In this document: positions 1 through 8,767 of the stretch, piece after piece
Layout of the letters: the number at the start of each line of letters is the position of its first letter
Numbering within the stretch: position 1 is the first letter of the stretch
Source of the DNA: Ignavibacteria bacterium
GTDB taxonomy: Bacteria; Bacteroidota; Ignavibacteria; Tepidaquicellales; Tepidaquicellaceae
Direction: 5' to 3'
DNA length: 64,000 nucleotides
Assembly (NCBI GenBank): GCA_016710985.1
Contig: JADJTX010000002.1
Location: 62,001 to 126,000, forward strand
The notes under the pieces: model-generated
The model's database searches: none
Told to the model about the DNA's origin: nothing
The model's input: the letters and a program-made list of their open reading frames with translations, nothing else
Program-made: the position numbers and the translations under genes

Positions 1-1332
1 TCCGTATTCTGCTGCATTGCTGTTCATGATCTCTTTATAATATCCTCTGAACGGAACACCGAATACGTAATTCTCTCTGAGTACGGGAGTCATATTAAAA
101 GTAAATAAAAGCATTTCACTTTTATCGGAATTATATCTTACAAATCCAATGACACTGTTGTCCGAATCAGAAAAATCCAGCCACTGAAATCCTTTACTGT
201 CGAAATCTTCTTCGTGAAATGCCGGATACTCTTTATATAATCTGTTCAGCTCTCTAAAATAGAAATGAAACTTGTTATTGTATTCATAATCAAGAACTTC
301 CCAGTTCAAAGATATTTCGGAATTCCATTCAGTGTATTGTGCAATATCATTTCCCATAAAGTTCAGTTTCTTCCCGGGATGAGCAAACATAAAACCATAG
401 AGCAGTCTTGCATTAGCAAACTTCTGCCATTCATCTCCGGGCATTTTCTCTATCACAGCTTTCTTTAAATGAACAACTTCATCGTGAGAGATCGGCAGCA
501 GAAATTTTTCATTGAATGCATACCATATCGCAAACGTAAGTTTACCGTGATGAAATTTTCTGAATATAGGATCCATCGAAAAATAGGCGAGTATGTCGTG
601 CATCCATCCCATGTTCCATTTCATGTCAAACCCCAGACCTCCGAGATGAACAGGAGCGGTCACGCCGGGCCATGATGAAGACTCTTCGGCTATCATCATT
701 ACTCCTTTGCATTTTTTATGAACTATCTCGTTTAATTTTTTGAGAAAACTAACAACTTCAAGATTTTCATGACCACCGTAAATATTCGGCTCCCACTCCC
801 CTTCCTTCCTTGAGTAATCCAGGTACAGCATCGAGGCAACAGCATCCACTCTCAATCCGTCAACATGATACTTTTCAAACCAAAACAGCGCATTGGAAAT
901 CAAAAAATTCCTTACTTCATTTCTTCCGTAATCAAAAACATAGGTTGCCCATTCCTTATGAAAACCTTTTCGCGGATCTTCATATGCATAAATTTCCTTT
1001 CCGTCGAACTTCCCGAGCCCGTGTTCATCTGTCGGAAAATGCGAAGGCACCCAGTCGAGTATAACCCCAATCCCGTTCTGATGACAATGATCTACGAAAT
1101 ACATAAAGTCTTCCGGCGTCCCGTATCTGCTCGTCGGTGCAAAATAATTTACAACCTGATATCCCCAGGAGATATCAAGCGGATGCTCCATTACGGGAAG
1201 CAGTTCAATGTGTGTGTAATTGTTTTCTTTAACATACTCAACGAGTTCATGCGCTAGCTGCCTGTAACTTTTGTATCCCCATTCATTCGGAGAACCCTGC
1301 TTTTCAAAATCATTCTCAAAATCCTTTTTCAT
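1..1332 (-). CDS. glgB: 1,4-alpha-glucan branching enzyme, catalytic part (partial, after frameshift)
   Basis: This is the catalytic (beta/alpha)8 barrel of the glycogen branching enzyme, which makes alpha-1,6 branches in glycogen in the cytoplasm. Reading leftwards from an ATG at 1332, the frame stays open to the window edge for 444 codons. It carries the GH13 signatures: DGLRVDAVASMLYLD with the nucleophile Asp near fragment residue 163, then MIAEESSSW with the acid/base Glu, then ISHDEVVH. The 3' end lies outside the window. The frame is one base off from the N-terminal piece at 1329-1937. Adding one G after the TG at 1330 gives the family sequence HLGSWKKD, so this is one gene broken by a single-base deletion. 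The ATGA overlap of the two pieces could in principle allow re-initiation. Family assignment is very secure; the origin of the break is not. Confidence 0.93.
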   Translation of the reverse strand, partial: MKKDFENDFEKQGSPNEWGYKSYRQLAHELVEYVKENNYTHIELLPVMEHPLDISWGYQVVNYFAPTSRYGTPEDFMYFVDHCHQNGIGVILDWVPSHFPTDEHGLGKFDGKEIYAYEDPRKGFHKEWATYVFDYGRNEVRNFLISNALFWFEKYHVDGLRVDAVASMLYLDYSRKEGEWEPNIYGGHENLEVVSFLKKLNEIVHKKCKGVMMIAEESSSWPGVTAPVHLGGLGFDMKWNMGWMHDILAYFSMDPIFRKFHHGKLTFAIWYAFNEKFLLPISHDEVVHLKKAVIEKMPGDEWQKFANARLLYGFMFAHPGKKLNFMGNDIAQYTEWNSEISLNWEVLDYEYNNKFHFYFRELNRLYKEYPAFHEEDFDSKGFQWLDFSDSDNSVIGFVRYNSDKSEMLLFTFNMTPVLRENYVFGVPFRGYYKEIMNSNAAEYG

Positions 1333-1937
1333 GAACCAAGGTGAACTTCATAAATTGAAACCGGATTTTTTTTGTATTGAGCATTCGCTAAAGTAATTTT
1401 TTTCCTTTTATCCATCCACTCCTTATCATTCCAATCATGATTTTTAAGTGAGTCAACCATCGAAGCATTACTTGGACGATGCTCGGTCTTAAAAGCATAT
1501 GGATCTGATTTAAAAACCACATCTCCTGATTTTGATTTTACAGCGTATTTATATATCGTGTCCTCTTTCAATCCAGGAATGAACATGTTCCAGAATCCCG
1601 AATGATTTATTTTATGCATTAAATTTATTCCGGCTTTCCAGTCATTAAACTCTCCCACTACACTAACTGCTTTTGCATTCGGAGCCCAGACTGTAAACTG
1701 CACTCCTTTAATTTTTTTAATGGTTTTAATTTTTGCACCAAGCTTGTCAAAACTCTTATAATGCTTTCCTTCTCCGAGTAAATGGAGATCAAGATCACTT
1801 AATGCTGAAGGAATCTTCTTCAGAACTGAATCTTTGGCTTTATGCTTTTTTGTTTTCTCTTTTCCGGGAATTGATCTGGTTTTGTCTTTTTTCGGCATAT
1901 AAATGAATTTACTTTTAAAATCATTAAAAGAATTCAA
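1329..1937 (-). CDS. glgB: 1,4-alpha-glucan branching enzyme, N-terminal and CBM48 part (before frameshift)
   Basis: This 202-residue piece holds the N-terminal part of GlgB. A Lys-rich tail (residues 14-41) is followed by the LSDLDLHLLGEG segment (46-57) typical of GlgB and a CBM48 / isoamylase N-terminal beta-sandwich (about 76-170) with FTVWAPNAKAVSVVGEFNDW. It stops at IYEVHLGS, exactly where the family continues with a conserved Trp into the first strand of the catalytic barrel. The stop is TGA where TGG is expected, and the downstream frame continues GlgB one base away. Start at 1937 or at the internal Met 14 (1898) are both possible. It has no catalytic residues on its own, so unless the frameshift is a sequence error, or the two parts work as a split enzyme, the product is inactive. 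Confidence 0.9.
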   Translation of the reverse strand: MNSFNDFKSKFIYMPKKDKTRSIPGKEKTKKHKAKDSVLKKIPSALSDLDLHLLGEGKHYKSFDKLGAKIKTIKKIKGVQFTVWAPNAKAVSVVGEFNDWKAGINLMHKINHSGFWNMFIPGLKEDTIYKYAVKSKSGDVVFKSDPYAFKTEHRPSNASMVDSLKNHDWNDKEWMDKRKKITLANAQYKKNPVSIYEVHLGS

Positions 1938-2146
1938 AATATAAATTCAATTTTAAACTATGGTAAAATGATTTAAATGTTGAACGCCGCCTGAGTACTG
2001 CATAAATTATTGTATCCGATGCAAATCATGAAAAAAAGTTTTGGACGGAAATGATCCGATGCATGATCCTGGATTTGTTCTATAAAGATTAATTATTTTT
2101 TTATTATTATATTGAAGCACAATTTTTGAATTTTAATCAATTAATT

Positions 2147-4162
2147 ATGAATTCCAAAATACTACGCAATAGAAATTTCAAAGAGTTTGCTTCAATTCTT
2201 TTTCTGACAATTTCCGTAATCATTTTTCAGGGTCAGTACAGCGGACAGGTTTTCAGAGATGACGATCCGAATATTGAGCAGCCAACTTTAGAATCATATT
2301 CACATTATAAAAATAATAATAGTCACTCTGAGAGCGTAGTCACTATTAATGATTTTGATAATTTTGATATAGGTGTTGATAACTGGGAGCAGAATGCAAC
2401 TTCAAATCCTAATAACCCTTTATGGATCTTTTTTGGAGTTAATGCAAATCCCCAAAATGCCCGGATCACAACAAACGGCGGGATGAACTGGTTTTTAAAT
2501 AATCCTTCGTATCATTCGAGCACATGCTGTGACCCGTGGAGTACATATACCGGTAGCGGGATTTTAATATATGCATCCGGAGTGAACGGACAATATATTT
2601 ACAGATCTACAAACAACGGATTAAACTGGAGTTCACCGGTTTTATCTGTTGCAGGTGTTGACAGAAATCATGTGTCTGCAGAATATACAGGAACAGGTCC
2701 TTATGCAAATTATGTTTATGCGGGAATTACACCCGGGAATTTCGGAAGAAGTACTGATGCAGGATTAACCTGGACTACTACGTTTACTCCAAGCAATACT
2801 CAACCGGGGTGCTACATTGCCGTCGGACCGAACGATTCAATTAACGGCGGGTCTGTAATTTACGTTACCAATACCGGGTCTACTTCAGCGCGGACTTATG
2901 ATTTTTACAGATCGACAAACGGCGGCGCAAATTTTACTCTGATGTCGAGTCAGAATTTCGTTGGATATGTCGGATCACTTAACACTGCAGGCAGATTCGT
3001 AATTAACGGTGCAAGAACCGCACCTCATCCGAAAATTGCAATGGATAACAGTGATGGTCCTTACAGGGGAAGATTGTATTTGGTTTATGCAACTAATGAT
3101 CCTCCGGGTAACGGAAACAAGCCTGACGTCTGGCTGAGATATTCTACCGACTACGGCGCTACATGGTCTCCTCAAAAAATAGTAAACGATAATCCAGATC
3201 CGCAGCTCAGCGATCAGTGGTTCCCGGAAATTTCCTGTGAAAGAACAACGGGAAATCTTTACATTCACTGGTATGATGACAGAAATGCTCCCTCAACTTT
3301 CGGAACAGATGTTTATGCAACTTACACAACAAACGGGGGTGAGTCATTTGTACCAAATCAAAGAATTACAAATCAGACATTTACATATCCAAATCCACCG
3401 TGCGCACCAAATACCAATTGTTACAGGGGAGATTATACCAGCATAACCGCAAATCAAAATACTGCATTCAGTGTCTGGGGTGATCACAGAAACGGAAATG
3501 CACTGAACATGGGAGGTTTCTTTCCGGATTTTGCAATGAGGGTCACACCCGGCGCTGATACTTTAAACGGTCAGTCTGACAGTTCATTTCATTATGCCTC
3601 AATCCCGGGTGTAAAGCTTTGGGATAAAACCGTAAAATTTTCTTCAACCGTAAATCCTGTTCCTGCATCAGGATCAATTTCGGTTTCGTTTTTAAACAGA
3701 ATTACAACTGATACTCTTGACTCACTGGTAATATTTCCGGATTCATTGATTGCAAAAATAAATTCGTCCGGTGGTGTTCCAACCGGAGTATATACCATTA
3801 CTATAAAAGCAAACGGCACTAACGGAACACCTGTACACACAAGAAATATTAGTCTTACTGTTACAAACCCTGTTGGAATTTCCAACTCTCAGATTCCCGT
3901 TAAATTTGATATTCGGCAAAATTTTCCGAATCCATTTAATCCCGTTACAAAAATAAATTATGAGTTACCTGTAGCCGGATTTATCACACTAAAAATTTAT
4001 AATGTCCTGGGAAATGAAATTGCAACGTTAGTTAATGAAAAGCAAAACGCGGGAGTTTATTCAGCTGTGTGGAATGCTTCAGATTTTTCAAGCGGTAATT
4101 ATTTTTATACAATTGAAGCCGGGGAGTTCAGACAAACAAGAAGCATGATCCTTCTGAAATAA
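2147..4162 (+). CDS. Secreted Asp-box (sialidase-like) repeat protein with T9SS sorting domain
   Basis: A 671-residue exported protein. The N-terminus has a basic stretch and a hydrophobic signal segment (about residues 14-31). The body carries repeated BNR/Asp-box motifs of the S/T-x-D/N-x-G-x-x-W/F type: TTNGGMNW, STNNGLNW, STDAGLTW, STNGGANF, STDYGATW, TTNGGESF. This indicates a sialidase/VPS10-type beta-propeller. The last 80 residues are a type A T9SS sorting domain (NFPNPFNPVTKINYELP, then GNEIATLVNEKQNAGVY, ending MILLK), so it is probably exported by T9SS and attached to the surface or released. No sialidase catalytic Arg triad could be identified, so enzymatic activity is not claimed. 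I chose the ATG at 2147; an in-frame TTG at 2126 would add seven residues before the signal peptide. Confidence 0.88.
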   Translation: MNSKILRNRNFKEFASILFLTISVIIFQGQYSGQVFRDDDPNIEQPTLESYSHYKNNNSHSESVVTINDFDNFDIGVDNWEQNATSNPNNPLWIFFGVNANPQNARITTNGGMNWFLNNPSYHSSTCCDPWSTYTGSGILIYASGVNGQYIYRSTNNGLNWSSPVLSVAGVDRNHVSAEYTGTGPYANYVYAGITPGNFGRSTDAGLTWTTTFTPSNTQPGCYIAVGPNDSINGGSVIYVTNTGSTSARTYDFYRSTNGGANFTLMSSQNFVGYVGSLNTAGRFVINGARTAPHPKIAMDNSDGPYRGRLYLVYATNDPPGNGNKPDVWLRYSTDYGATWSPQKIVNDNPDPQLSDQWFPEISCERTTGNLYIHWYDDRNAPSTFGTDVYATYTTNGGESFVPNQRITNQTFTYPNPPCAPNTNCYRGDYTSITANQNTAFSVWGDHRNGNALNMGGFFPDFAMRVTPGADTLNGQSDSSFHYASIPGVKLWDKTVKFSSTVNPVPASGSISVSFLNRITTDTLDSLVIFPDSLIAKINSSGGVPTGVYTITIKANGTNGTPVHTRNISLTVTNPVGISNSQIPVKFDIRQNFPNPFNPVTKINYELPVAGFITLKIYNVLGNEIATLVNEKQNAGVYSAVWNASDFSSGNYFYTIEAGEFRQTRSMILLK

Positions 4163-4230
4163 CGTAAACTTGCTTTCTCTATTGACTTACTTTATTAGTT
4201 TGATGTGATTAAAAAATTGTTAAATCAAAA

Positions 4231-5034
4231 TTGAATATTCAGCAGATACAACTTTCAGACATTGATTCATTAACTGAGTTACAGCCTCCTGACTGGAAAG
4301 AGGATATTAAACCGCATTTCATATTTTATTTTAATTCTTCTTTCTGCGAACCCATAAAAATTACAACTGAAGATAAAATTGTCGGTGTCGGAACGACATA
4401 CAAACACAGGGATACTGTCTGGCTTGCACATATAATCGTTCACCCTGAGTTCAGAAGAAGAGGAATTGGTAAAATGATTACAAATGCGCTTGTTAAAAGT
4501 GTTGACAGAAGAAAATATAAAACGATCTATCTTATCGCAACCGAACTTGGTTATCCGGTTTACTTAAAATCCGGATTTGAACCTGAAGGTGAATACGTAC
4601 ACTTTGAATTCGAACCCGGAAGTAAGAAGCCTGATGCTTCGACATTGATAATACCTTATGATGAAAAATATAAAACCGAAATATTTGAACTTGATAAAGT
4701 CATTACAGGTGAATTCAGGGAAGTAATATTAAACGGAAGTATTAAGAACTCTTTTATCATTCTTAAAAACGGGAAAGTATCCGGTGTATATTTTCCGCCC
4801 CTTGGAGACGGATTAATAATCGCTGACGATTCTGACTCAGCAATTGAACTAATGAAATTCCGTCTGCAGTCGGAAAATGACGCAATTTTTCCCTCAGAAA
4901 ATAAAACTGCTTTTGAATTTTATTCCGGGATTAATGCTAAGTTTATAAAGACATCACGACGAATGAGATTAGGAAAGAAAAGGATCCGGCATCCTGAAAA
5001 TCTTTATAACAGAATCGGCGGTCAGCTCGGATAA
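4231..5034 (+). CDS. GNAT-family N-acetyltransferase with C-terminal Acetyltransf_18-like domain
   Basis: A 267-residue cytoplasmic acyltransferase. Residues 1-130 form a GNAT domain with the acetyl-CoA binding motif A, IIVHPEFRRRGIGKMI. The second half (about 135-260) looks like the Acetyltransf_18 domain: a GVYFPPLGDGLIIAD strand, then a C-terminal SRRMRLG and NRIGGQLG ending. The substrate cannot be predicted. The start is a TTG at 4231, preceded by AT-rich sequence without a clear Shine-Dalgarno. The TAA stop is also the first three bases of the 7-bp repeat array that fills the gap to the convergent lipoprotein gene. Confidence 0.85.
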   Translation: MNIQQIQLSDIDSLTELQPPDWKEDIKPHFIFYFNSSFCEPIKITTEDKIVGVGTTYKHRDTVWLAHIIVHPEFRRRGIGKMITNALVKSVDRRKYKTIYLIATELGYPVYLKSGFEPEGEYVHFEFEPGSKKPDASTLIIPYDEKYKTEIFELDKVITGEFREVILNGSIKNSFIILKNGKVSGVYFPPLGDGLIIADDSDSAIELMKFRLQSENDAIFPSENKTAFEFYSGINAKFIKTSRRMRLGKKRIRHPENLYNRIGGQLG

Positions 5035-5156
5035 TCGTTATTCGTTATTCGTTATTAGTTATTTGATAACAGATATTCGATATTTGTTAATCGTTATGCG
5101 GATTATCATAACGACTAACGATTTTCGATTAACAATTTTCGTTTAACGATTTTCTA
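5032..5156. repeat. 7-bp periodic degenerate array between two convergent stop codons
   Basis: The whole gap between the TAA of the GNAT gene and the TAG (minus strand) of the next gene is built from about 17 heptamers in one register. It starts TAATCGT, TATTCGT, TATTCGT, TATTAGT and later reads TAACGAC, TAACGAT, TTTCGAT, TAACAAT. The first unit contains the stop codon. The right half resembles the reverse complement of the left half, so the transcript could fold back. There is no clear T-tract, so it is not a standard intrinsic terminator, though it could still end transcription from both sides. Confidence 0.85.
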
Positions 5157-5612
5157 TTTCGGTTCAGGAGTTGAGTTTCCACCGTCGAGTGTCATCTTCC
5201 AGCTCCCGTCATTTTGTTTTTTCCAGACAGTAAAATAATTTCCGTAAACAGTTGTGTCTTTTAAAACCAACTTCCAGTTGCCCCAGGTATATCCGAGATC
5301 CCCTGATTGTGCAACATCTGCTTTCACCGGCTTCCAGGTAAGTGATTTCGATCCCGGCTTATCTTTGAACATTTCTTCAAATTCTTTCTTTCCGATAACA
5401 GGATGAGTACCTTCGTTTAATTTTACGAAATCATCTGCAGCATATTGATTCAAAGCGCTGAAGAATCCTTCTTTGGTTGCAAGTTCACTCATAGAAAGAT
5501 CTGATTTTATAATTTCCTGTTTTAATAGTTCAGTGTCAGTATTATCAGAAATATTTTTAGAGCATGAAATCAGTACAACGAGCCCAAGAAATGAAAAAAT
5601 TAATATCTTCAT
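5154..5612 (-). CDS. DUF4440 / SnoaL-like (NTF2-fold) lipoprotein
   Basis: A 152-residue lipoprotein. The signal peptide MKILIFSFLGLVVLISC ends in a lipobox with Cys17, so it is lipidated and membrane attached. Residues 35-148 resemble the DUF4440 / SnoaL-like NTF2 fold: an alpha-helical start (MSELATKEGFFSALNQYAADD), a GTHPVIGKKEFEEMF segment and a beta-sheet with GYTWGNW and WKMTLDGGNS. The family covers small-molecule binding proteins and some enzymes; no function can be assigned here. It is convergent with the GNAT gene, and its TAG stop closes the 7-bp array. Confidence 0.85.
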   Translation of the reverse strand: MKILIFSFLGLVVLISCSKNISDNTDTELLKQEIIKSDLSMSELATKEGFFSALNQYAADDFVKLNEGTHPVIGKKEFEEMFKDKPGSKSLTWKPVKADVAQSGDLGYTWGNWKLVLKDTTVYGNYFTVWKKQNDGSWKMTLDGGNSTPEPK

Positions 5613-5779
5613 GTGTATAAATTTTTAAGATTAAAAATCAAATGTTTTAACTTTTTAGACAGTAACAAAAGGAGCTTGTGACAAAACAATTTCTTTCTGA
5701 ATCTATTTCTGACTTTGTGATTTGTTATAAACCTAAGTAAAAATTTTACGTAACTTATTCTAAAAAAATTTTAAAGTGT

Positions 5780-7000
5780 ATGAAAATGAATTTCAAAATT
5801 TTACTTTTATTCTTTCTGACAATGACTTTCAAAAGCCCGGCACAGGTTATTGATTCAACATACCCTGAAGATATAGATAAAATGCCTTCGCTTAATTGGA
5901 AATATTCTTCCGGTAAACCTATCTTTTCTTCACCTGTGATTGCAGATGGAATGGTTTTCGCAGGAGGGGATGACAACATCTTCCGTGCTCTGGATCTTGA
6001 AAACGGAATTTCACTTTGGGAATTCAAGTCAAATGGCAGAATCCGTTCAGCACCATTGATTGAGAATGATCTGATCTATTTAAACGGCGGAGATGGTACT
6101 CTTTATTGTTTGAATATGAAAGGAGATGTAATCTGGTCTTCATCTGCCGGATATGAGAAGCAATATGATTTTGCAGATTACCATCAGTCATCACCTGTCA
6201 TTTATGATAAAACTATTTTTTTCGGACTCGGGGACGGTTATGTGTATGCGGTTGATTCAGAAAACGGAAAGCTCAAATGGAAATATGAGACTGGAGGAGT
6301 TGTCCACTCAACACCTGTTATTGACAGTGGTAAACTGTATATCGGCTCATTTGACGGGTATGTTTACGCTTTAAATGTTTCAGACGGATCATTGGTATGG
6401 AAATTTAAAACAGTCGGACATCAGTATTTTCCTTTAGGTGAAGTTCAGGGAAGCCCTGCAATTTACAATGATCTTGTTTTTATAGGAGCAAGGGATTACA
6501 ATGTTTATGCTTTGGATAAAGACAAGGGTTATTGTCACTGGAATAAAACTTTCCGGAAAGGCTGGGTTCTCTCGAATACGGTTAATGATACTGCATTATT
6601 TATGGCAGGTGCAGACGAAAGAATTCTTTCCGCTGTTGATCCACAGACCGGAAAAGAAAACTGGAAAAAGGACATGGAGTTTCTGATGTTTGGAAAACCT
6701 GCATTCAGCAAGTCAGTACTATATATAGGAACTACCATAGGTAAACTGCACGGAATAAATTCAAATACGGGTGAAAAGCTCTGGACATATTCAACTGACG
6801 GATATAGAGACAACAGACTGAAATACTTTAAAGAAGATGATTCCTACAGAAATGATATTTATTCAATCATAAAATCGAATGAACAATTTCTTGAAGTTGA
6901 GATAGAGCTTGGCGGAATTTTTTCAAGCCCGGCACTGCAAGACGGATACCTTGTGTTTGCAAGTACTGATGGCAGTTTGTACTGTTTGAAGAATCAGTAG
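5780..7000 (+). CDS. Exported PQQ-like beta-propeller repeat protein
   Basis: A 406-residue exported protein with a signal peptide (about 1-21, ending SPAQ) and a PQQ/WD40-like beta-propeller. Each blade has the pattern VYALD..G...W.., for example IFRALDLENGISLWEF, VYAVDSENGKLKWKYE, VYALNVSDGSLVWKFK, VYALDKDKGYCHW, LHGINSNTGEKLWTY and LYCLKNQ, giving about seven or eight blades. The family includes BamB and PQQ dehydrogenases, but the PQQ-binding and catalytic residues of quinoproteins are not apparent, so a scaffold or binding role is more likely. Start is ATG at 5780, with a second ATG two codons later. It ends without a T9SS domain, so it may stay in the periplasm. Confidence 0.85.
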   Translation: MKMNFKILLLFFLTMTFKSPAQVIDSTYPEDIDKMPSLNWKYSSGKPIFSSPVIADGMVFAGGDDNIFRALDLENGISLWEFKSNGRIRSAPLIENDLIYLNGGDGTLYCLNMKGDVIWSSSAGYEKQYDFADYHQSSPVIYDKTIFFGLGDGYVYAVDSENGKLKWKYETGGVVHSTPVIDSGKLYIGSFDGYVYALNVSDGSLVWKFKTVGHQYFPLGEVQGSPAIYNDLVFIGARDYNVYALDKDKGYCHWNKTFRKGWVLSNTVNDTALFMAGADERILSAVDPQTGKENWKKDMEFLMFGKPAFSKSVLYIGTTIGKLHGINSNTGEKLWTYSTDGYRDNRLKYFKEDDSYRNDIYSIIKSNEQFLEVEIELGGIFSSPALQDGYLVFASTDGSLYCLKNQ

Positions 7001-7025
7001 AAGTTAAATAAAAGTCTTTTCATAC

Positions 7026-7055
7026 TTGACAAATTACAGAAGAAAAAAATATTTA
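7026..7055 (+). promoter_or_regulatory. Possible sigma70-type promoter for the AraC-like gene
   Basis: TTGACA at 7026-7031 and TATTTA at 7050-7055 are separated by 18 bases, 39 bases before the TTG start of the AraC-like gene. The -35 match is perfect, while the -10 match is weak in very AT-rich sequence. This is inference from motif and position only. Confidence 0.3.
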
Positions 7056-7093
7056 TTTTATTATATTGCTTAAAATTAATTACTAAGAAATAG

Positions 7094-7930
7094 TTGCTTC
7101 ATTTGATTTTCAAAACTCACATACCGTCATATCCTTTGAATTTGTTTATAGATAATTTTTTCTATTATGAAGGATTCGATCCTGAACACAGTATTGACAG
7201 ATTCTTGCCTGACGGAAATACGGAAATAATTATTGACCTTACCGAAGAACCGAAATACATTTACGACAATAATACTCTGAAAGAAATACAAGCCTGCCAT
7301 CATGTCTGGGTTAGCGGTGTTAGGACAGAGTTTATTTCCATTCCATCAGGAAAAGAAAGCCGCATGCTCGTTGTTACTTTTAAGAAAGGAAATGCATATC
7401 CGTTTTATCCGATGCCTGTAAATGAATTAACTGATTATGTAGTTGATGCTGATCTGATATTCGGAGATAAGATTATTTTTCTTCGTGAACAGATCTTATC
7501 TTCAAAAAACATTGATGAAATGTTCAGACACGTTGAAACCTTTCTTTATAGTGCAGGCAAGAATTCGCTGTTTCACACAGCTACCTCGGATTGTGTAAAT
7601 TTTGCTTTAACAAACATCATAAACAATCCCGGCATTTTGAATCTGGAATCTATGAGTTACAAAATCGGATATTCACACAAACACTTTATCAGTCTGTTTA
7701 AGAAACAGGTCGGTGTCACTCCGAAAAATTATATGAAAATTCTGCGTTTTCAGAAAGCGGTTTTGGAAATTGAAAAAGATACTCTTATAAACTGGAGCAG
7801 TATCGCTATCGAAAGCGGTTACTATGATCAGGCACATTTCATTAATGACTTCAAGCTCTTCTCCGGTTTCACTCCATCTGAATATTTAAACAAAAAATCG
7901 GACAATCTGAATTACGTGCCTGTCAGGTAA
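7094..7930 (+). CDS. AraC-family transcriptional regulator
   Basis: A 278-residue DNA-binding regulator. The N-terminal half (about 1-150) resembles the DUF6597 sensor region common in FCB-group AraC proteins (FLPDGNTEIIIDL near residue 36, VWVSGVRTEFI near 74). The C-terminal 110 residues hold the two helix-turn-helix AraC domain: LESMSYKIGYSHKHFISLFK, VTPKNYMKILRFQKAV, then WSSIAIESGYYDQAHFINDF and FSGFTPSEYL, which is the classic second-helix signature. Start is TTG at 7094. The next gene follows in the same direction after 74 bases, so control of the DUF5655 gene is possible, but no binding site is visible. Confidence 0.9.
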   Translation: MLHLIFKTHIPSYPLNLFIDNFFYYEGFDPEHSIDRFLPDGNTEIIIDLTEEPKYIYDNNTLKEIQACHHVWVSGVRTEFISIPSGKESRMLVVTFKKGNAYPFYPMPVNELTDYVVDADLIFGDKIIFLREQILSSKNIDEMFRHVETFLYSAGKNSLFHTATSDCVNFALTNIINNPGILNLESMSYKIGYSHKHFISLFKKQVGVTPKNYMKILRFQKAVLEIEKDTLINWSSIAIESGYYDQAHFINDFKLFSGFTPSEYLNKKSDNLNYVPVR

Positions 7931-8004
7931 ATTTTTTCCAATACAATTTTTTTTAAACCCGTTATTTTTGAATAAAATTATAAAAATTAATTTAAAAAAT
8001 AATT

Positions 8005-8574
8005 ATGGCAAAAACATCAGGTGAAATTGAAAAGGAATTTATAGAAAATTTAAAAGCAGCTACAGGTAAAGACCTCAGCGGATGGCTGTCAGCAATTAAA
8101 AAATCCGGCATTGAAAAAAGGAATGACATAATCAGCTGGCTGAAAAAAGATAACCCATTTGGTCATATGAATGCATCACTTCTTGCCGGTATTTATTTCA
8201 ACGATGGCAAGCCGGTTTACGGCAGTGAAGAAGACTTGCTTGAAAACCAGTTCAAGGGTAAAGATGGAATACGAAGTCTCTATAGTGATTTTATTTCATT
8301 CGCTTTGGAAAACTTTCCCGGCTCGACCGTACTTCCGAAGAAAACTTATGTTTCAATTAATGCTAAACGTGAATTCGCCGCGATAAATATAAAAGCTAAT
8401 GAATTAAGGATAGGATTGGATTTGGGAAGCATGCCGTTCAATGACTTAGTTCAAAAGTCGAAGCTCACCGGACCGATGCCGAGAATTTCACACATGATAA
8501 TTATTACCGATAAAGAAAATCTGAATAAACAGCTTAAAGACTTAATGGCGGAATCTCATAAGAAAGTAAGCTGA
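8005..8574 (+). CDS. DUF4287 and DUF5655 domain protein
   Basis: A 189-residue cytoplasmic protein. The N-terminal 70 residues match DUF4287 (TGKDLSGWLSAIKKSG, then NPFGHMNASLLAGIY). The C-terminal 110 match DUF5655 (FISFALENFPGSTVLPKKTYVS, then RISHMIIITDKENL). This pair is commonly annotated together in Bacteroidota with no known biochemical role, and proteins of this type often sit beside AraC and SRPBCC genes, as here. The ATG start at 8005 follows AT-rich sequence. The TGA stop begins the 9-bp array at 8572. Confidence 0.85.
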   Translation: MAKTSGEIEKEFIENLKAATGKDLSGWLSAIKKSGIEKRNDIISWLKKDNPFGHMNASLLAGIYFNDGKPVYGSEEDLLENQFKGKDGIRSLYSDFISFALENFPGSTVLPKKTYVSINAKREFAAINIKANELRIGLDLGSMPFNDLVQKSKLTGPMPRISHMIIITDKENLNKQLKDLMAESHKKVS

Positions 8575-8616
8575 AAAGTTTATAAAGTTTACAAAGTTGG
8601 TAAAGTTTGTAAAGTT
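8572..8616 (+). repeat. 9-bp periodic array starting in a stop codon
   Basis: Five consecutive 9-mers read TGAAAAGTT, TATAAAGTT, TACAAAGTT, GGTAAAGTT, TGTAAAGTT. The TGA of the DUF5655 gene is the start of the first unit. Unlike other arrays in the window it has no clear inverted second half. The sequence to 8767 is AT-rich, with a weaker echo of the unit near 8643-8670. Confidence 0.8.
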
Positions 8617-8767
8617 GATTCATGCTCTTTCATTAAATCCGGAAATTTGTAAGTTTTTAAAATTTTTAAATTAGTTTGTTCTGTAATTTATCTTTTAAAA
8701 ATTAGTTTTGAAATTAGGTATGCATTAGATAATAAGTTATTAACCTTAAACTTTAAATAAAATATTT

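Noticed and set aside
1329..1331. TGA read as Trp (alternative code) in glgB
   Set aside because: The frame after TGA is not GlgB; the family continues one base away, and many other genes here end in TGA.
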